Positions 12,400 to 12,855 of a DNA stretch of 12,855 nucleotides are shown here, piece by piece; the stretch's first letter is position 1, and every line of letters begins with the position of its first letter. The notes under the pieces were generated by a model. The model was not told the DNA's origin. It saw only the letters and a list, made by a program, of their open reading frames with translations, and did not search any database. This DNA is from an uncultured Mollicutes bacterium (GTDB taxonomy: Bacteria > Bacillota_I > Bacilli_A > RFN20 > CAG-288): the NCBI GenBank assembly GCA_900549915.1, contig URQF01000030.1, positions 1 through 12,855 of the forward strand. The letters are read 5' to 3'. The translations under genes and the position numbers were made by a program.

Positions 12400-12855
12400 A
12401 TGTCTTATCTGTTCTTTAAAAATCCAAAGATAGAAATCAGTTATTCTAAGCATTATTCTTTTGCCGTCTTCGGAATGAATCATGCTGCTTTCTTTGGAAA
12501 TGATCATATCTATTACCTTCCGGTAGAAGACAAGGAATCAATAGAAGCATCTCTGAACTTCTATTATGACTTTGTTATGAATGATGCTGTGTTTCCTGTT
12601 TATGATGGTGCAAGTTTTTCTTATGTGAAGAGCGATGATAAAAGAGTTATCGGCCAGATTCTTGGTCTTCCCGATGAACTCTTTTCCTCTTTGGATAGGT
12701 CGAAGGATATTCTTTCTCAGCTTCATTTTGCAAATGATCTGAAGCGGTTAAAGAAAACTGTTTATCAAGAGCAGTATCGTTCCTTGGAACGGAAATACTT
12801 CTGCGATGATTTTCGTAGGTATTGTCTGACAAAAGGTATCTTTTTCCCTTATGAG
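12400..12855 (+). CDS. Unknown protein, partial at right edge
   Basis: This frame is open from the ATG at 12400 to the window end (152 codons, continuing beyond). It begins MSYLFFKNPKIEISYSKHYS and has no signal peptide. The N-terminal third alternates hydrophobic and polar residues as in beta strands, and the later part is charged and helical (DILSQLHFANDLKRLKKT). GGAG at 12388-12391 sits eight bases upstream, inside the end of the protease gene, and the gap is two bases, so it belongs to the same operon. The beta-then-alpha feel resembles HipA- or kinase-like N-termini only vaguely, and I assign no function. Confidence 0.75.
   Translation, partial: MSYLFFKNPKIEISYSKHYSFAVFGMNHAAFFGNDHIYYLPVEDKESIEASLNFYYDFVMNDAVFPVYDGASFSYVKSDDKRVIGQILGLPDELFSSLDRSKDILSQLHFANDLKRLKKTVYQEQYRSLERKYFCDDFRRYCLTKGIFFPYE

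Noticed and set aside
1..12855. CRISPR array, tRNA/rRNA genes, insertion sequence or prophage features
   Set aside because: No short regularly spaced repeats, cloverleaf-like segments, transposase or integrase motifs were seen. The only large repeat is the in-gene ATPase cassette.

Overview
The window most resembles a low-to-moderate GC Bacillota genome, probably an uncultured gut-type member of the Bacilli/Erysipelotrichia side. The evidence is strong AGGAGG-like ribosome binding sites, TATAAT -10 boxes, heavy use of AGG for arginine, lipoprotein signal peptides and no outer-membrane proteins. TGA ends two genes (5793-5795 and 9049-9051) at tight gene overlaps, so the standard bacterial code applies rather than the Mycoplasma code in which TGA is Trp. 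The lineage is an inference from these traits.

Left half (about 118-7816): one rightward gene cluster built from repeated modules. It reads secreted protein A (286 aa), MacB-like ABC transporter A (638 aa), secreted protein B (287 aa), MacB-like ABC transporter B (638 aa), and a third, divergent MacB-like ABC transporter C (674 aa). The two secreted proteins are paralogues of a family I do not recognise. The two 638-aa transporters have different membrane/extracellular halves, but a 647-bp stretch of their ATPase halves differs at only three positions. That stretch is visibly richer in G+C than its surroundings. The genes are packed tightly (0-7 bp gaps or ATGA overlap within modules, 66 bp between modules), so they are probably co-transcribed and work together. 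This block is the best candidate for an undescribed system: a secreted protein paired with a dedicated mechanotransmission-type ABC transporter, duplicated, and kept alike in the ATPase by gene conversion. A short minus-strand reading frame runs off the left edge and may be divergently transcribed.

Middle (7817-10262): a zinc-ribbon/TM2-domain membrane protein gene with an apparent single-base frameshift. It is followed by an intrinsic terminator whose 3' arm carries the ribosome binding site of a Sir2-family NAD-dependent deacylase. The sirtuin overlaps by 4 bp a 269-aa protein of unknown function. A separately promoted carboxymuconolactone-decarboxylase-family protein follows, with a palindrome in its promoter.

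Right part (10263-12855): a short operon with an extended -10 promoter, encoding a 114-aa unknown protein, an M6-like zinc metalloprotease lipoprotein (548 aa, HETGH motif), and a 152-residue fragment of an unknown protein cut by the window end. I found no tRNA, rRNA, CRISPR array, transposase or integrase. No gene-free stretch exceeds 300 bases; the longest, 10263-10402, holds a weak terminator and a promoter.
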